Part shown: piece after piece, positions 63,527 through 64,000 of the stretch
Numbering within the stretch: the stretch's first letter is position 1
How the letters are laid out: each line of letters begins with the position of its first letter
Assembly (NCBI RefSeq): GCF_018449525.1
Contig: NZ_JAAVUS010000005.1
Span: 276,001 to 340,000, forward strand
Direction of reading: 5' to 3'
Origin: Bradyrhizobium sp. dw_78
GTDB taxonomy: Bacteria > Pseudomonadota > Alphaproteobacteria > Rhizobiales > Xanthobacteraceae
Length of the DNA stretch: 64,000 nucleotides
The notes under the pieces: model-generated
What the model saw: only the letters and a program-made list of their open reading frames with translations
What the model was told of the DNA's origin: nothing
Databases searched by the model: none
Translations under genes and position numbers: made by a program

Positions 63527-64000
63527 AGCGCCGCCGCCCGCGTTGCCGATTCGACCGGCAATTGGGTCGACACCGTCGCGCCATCCTGGTCACGCCCCTA
63601 TTTGCGGCTTGCCCGGTTCGACCGGCCGATCGGCACCTGGCTGTTGCTGATCCCGTGCTGGTGGTCGGCGGCGCTGGCCGCCGGCGTCGCGCACGATGTC
63701 AGCCGATTGCCGCTCTTCATCGTCTTGTTCGCCATTGGCTCCTTCGTCATGCGTGGCGCGGGGTGTACCTGGAACGACATCACCGACCGCGATCTCGACG
63801 CGATGGTCGAACGGACGCGGTCGCGGCCGATCCCGGCGGGGCAGGTGAGTGTCAGGCAGGCGTTGGCCTTCCTGGTCGCCCAGGTCTTGGTCGGTCTTGC
63901 GGTGCTGCTGCAATTCAACCGCTTTGCGGTCGCCACCGGCATCGCCTCGCTCATGATCGTGGCGATCTATCCGTTCATGAAGCGGATCACCTGGTGGCCG
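63524..64000 (+). CDS. ubiA: 4-hydroxybenzoate polyprenyltransferase UbiA (3' partial)
   Basis: 159 residues are visible; the gene runs past the window end. The diagnostic Mg-pyrophosphate motif NDxxDxxxD is CTWNDITDRDLDAMVERTRS, with the following RSRPIPAGQVS. N-terminal LARFDRPIGTWLLLIPCWWS is the usual UbiA opening. It attaches the polyprenyl tail to 4-hydroxybenzoate in ubiquinone synthesis in the inner membrane. No strong Shine-Dalgarno is visible: the leader is a 15-bp tandem repeat. Confidence 0.93.
   Translation, partial: MSAAARVADSTGNWVDTVAPSWSRPYLRLARFDRPIGTWLLLIPCWWSAALAAGVAHDVSRLPLFIVLFAIGSFVMRGAGCTWNDITDRDLDAMVERTRSRPIPAGQVSVRQALAFLVAQVLVGLAVLLQFNRFAVATGIASLMIVAIYPFMKRITWWP

Overview
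The window is high-GC chromosomal DNA from what looks like an alphaproteobacterium of the Bradyrhizobium / Rhodopseudomonas group (Nitrobacteraceae). This is inference from gene content: a cysteine-free 41-residue L36, a CIRCE-controlled groESL operon, HisG paired with HisZ, the DUF2076, DUF3750 and DUF5996 families, a histone-H1-like lysine-rich protein and several families of hairpin repeats between genes. No rRNA, tRNA, CRISPR array, transposase, integrase or phage gene was found. About 60 coding regions are supported. The first (a ThDP enzyme) and the last (UbiA) are cut by the window edges.

1-12.6 kb holds a metabolic and transport mix: a benzoylformate-decarboxylase-like enzyme, a D-amino-acid transaminase with a TTG start, a LysR regulator, an exported serine hydrolase of the class C beta-lactamase fold, an acyltransferase-3 membrane protein, an exported NHL-repeat protein, a DUF3311/sodium-solute-symporter pair, and a 990-residue cyclic-di-GMP protein with three tandem GAF-like units before GGDEF and EAL.

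12.7-27.5 kb is a surface-polysaccharide region: GalE, a WecG/TagA/CpsF glycosyltransferase, a Wzc/ExoP-like chain-length protein whose P-loop has lost its lysine, a methyltransferase, a Wzx-type flippase, a Tat-exported GH10 glycanase, an FkbM-like protein, a GT2, an ExoQ/Wzy-like polymerase or ligase, a GT4-like enzyme, a JmjC/cupin-like oxygenase and a FemAB/GNAT acyltransferase. Together they could build, modify, polymerise, export and trim an exopolysaccharide.

27.5-37.1 kb is a set of mostly single genes: DUF5996, a 57-residue protein, WrbA and pirin divergent from a LysR gene, a GLG1-like cysteine-rich secreted protein, YbaK, an amidohydrolase with a 27-bp perfect palindrome upstream, rpmJ, a TPR protein, DUF3750 and an orphan formyltransferase. 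37.2-47.4 kb contains glcDEF (glycolate oxidation), the histone-like protein, a TorF/TIGR02001 outer-membrane protein, an ABC_membrane_2-type transporter and a lactate/glycolate permease; glcDEF and the permease form a plausible 2-hydroxyacid use set.

47.5-64 kb contains a META-like secreted protein, a phytoene-dehydrogenase-like gene broken by one frameshift, an unknown exported protein, groES-groEL with promoter, CIRCE, terminator and an intercistronic repeat, a lipoprotein, a CheZ phosphatase with a FliM-like tail, an L,D-transpeptidase, DUF2076, a ChbG/NaxD-type deacetylase overlapping a polyprenyl-phosphate glycosyltransferase, hisZ-hisG, rsmE, an unknown exported protein and ubiA. The best leads are the NaxD/FlmF2-like pair, the polysaccharide locus with its degenerate Wzc, the palindromes at 33690 and 37176, the CheZ tail, the frameshifted oxidoreductase and the repeat families.
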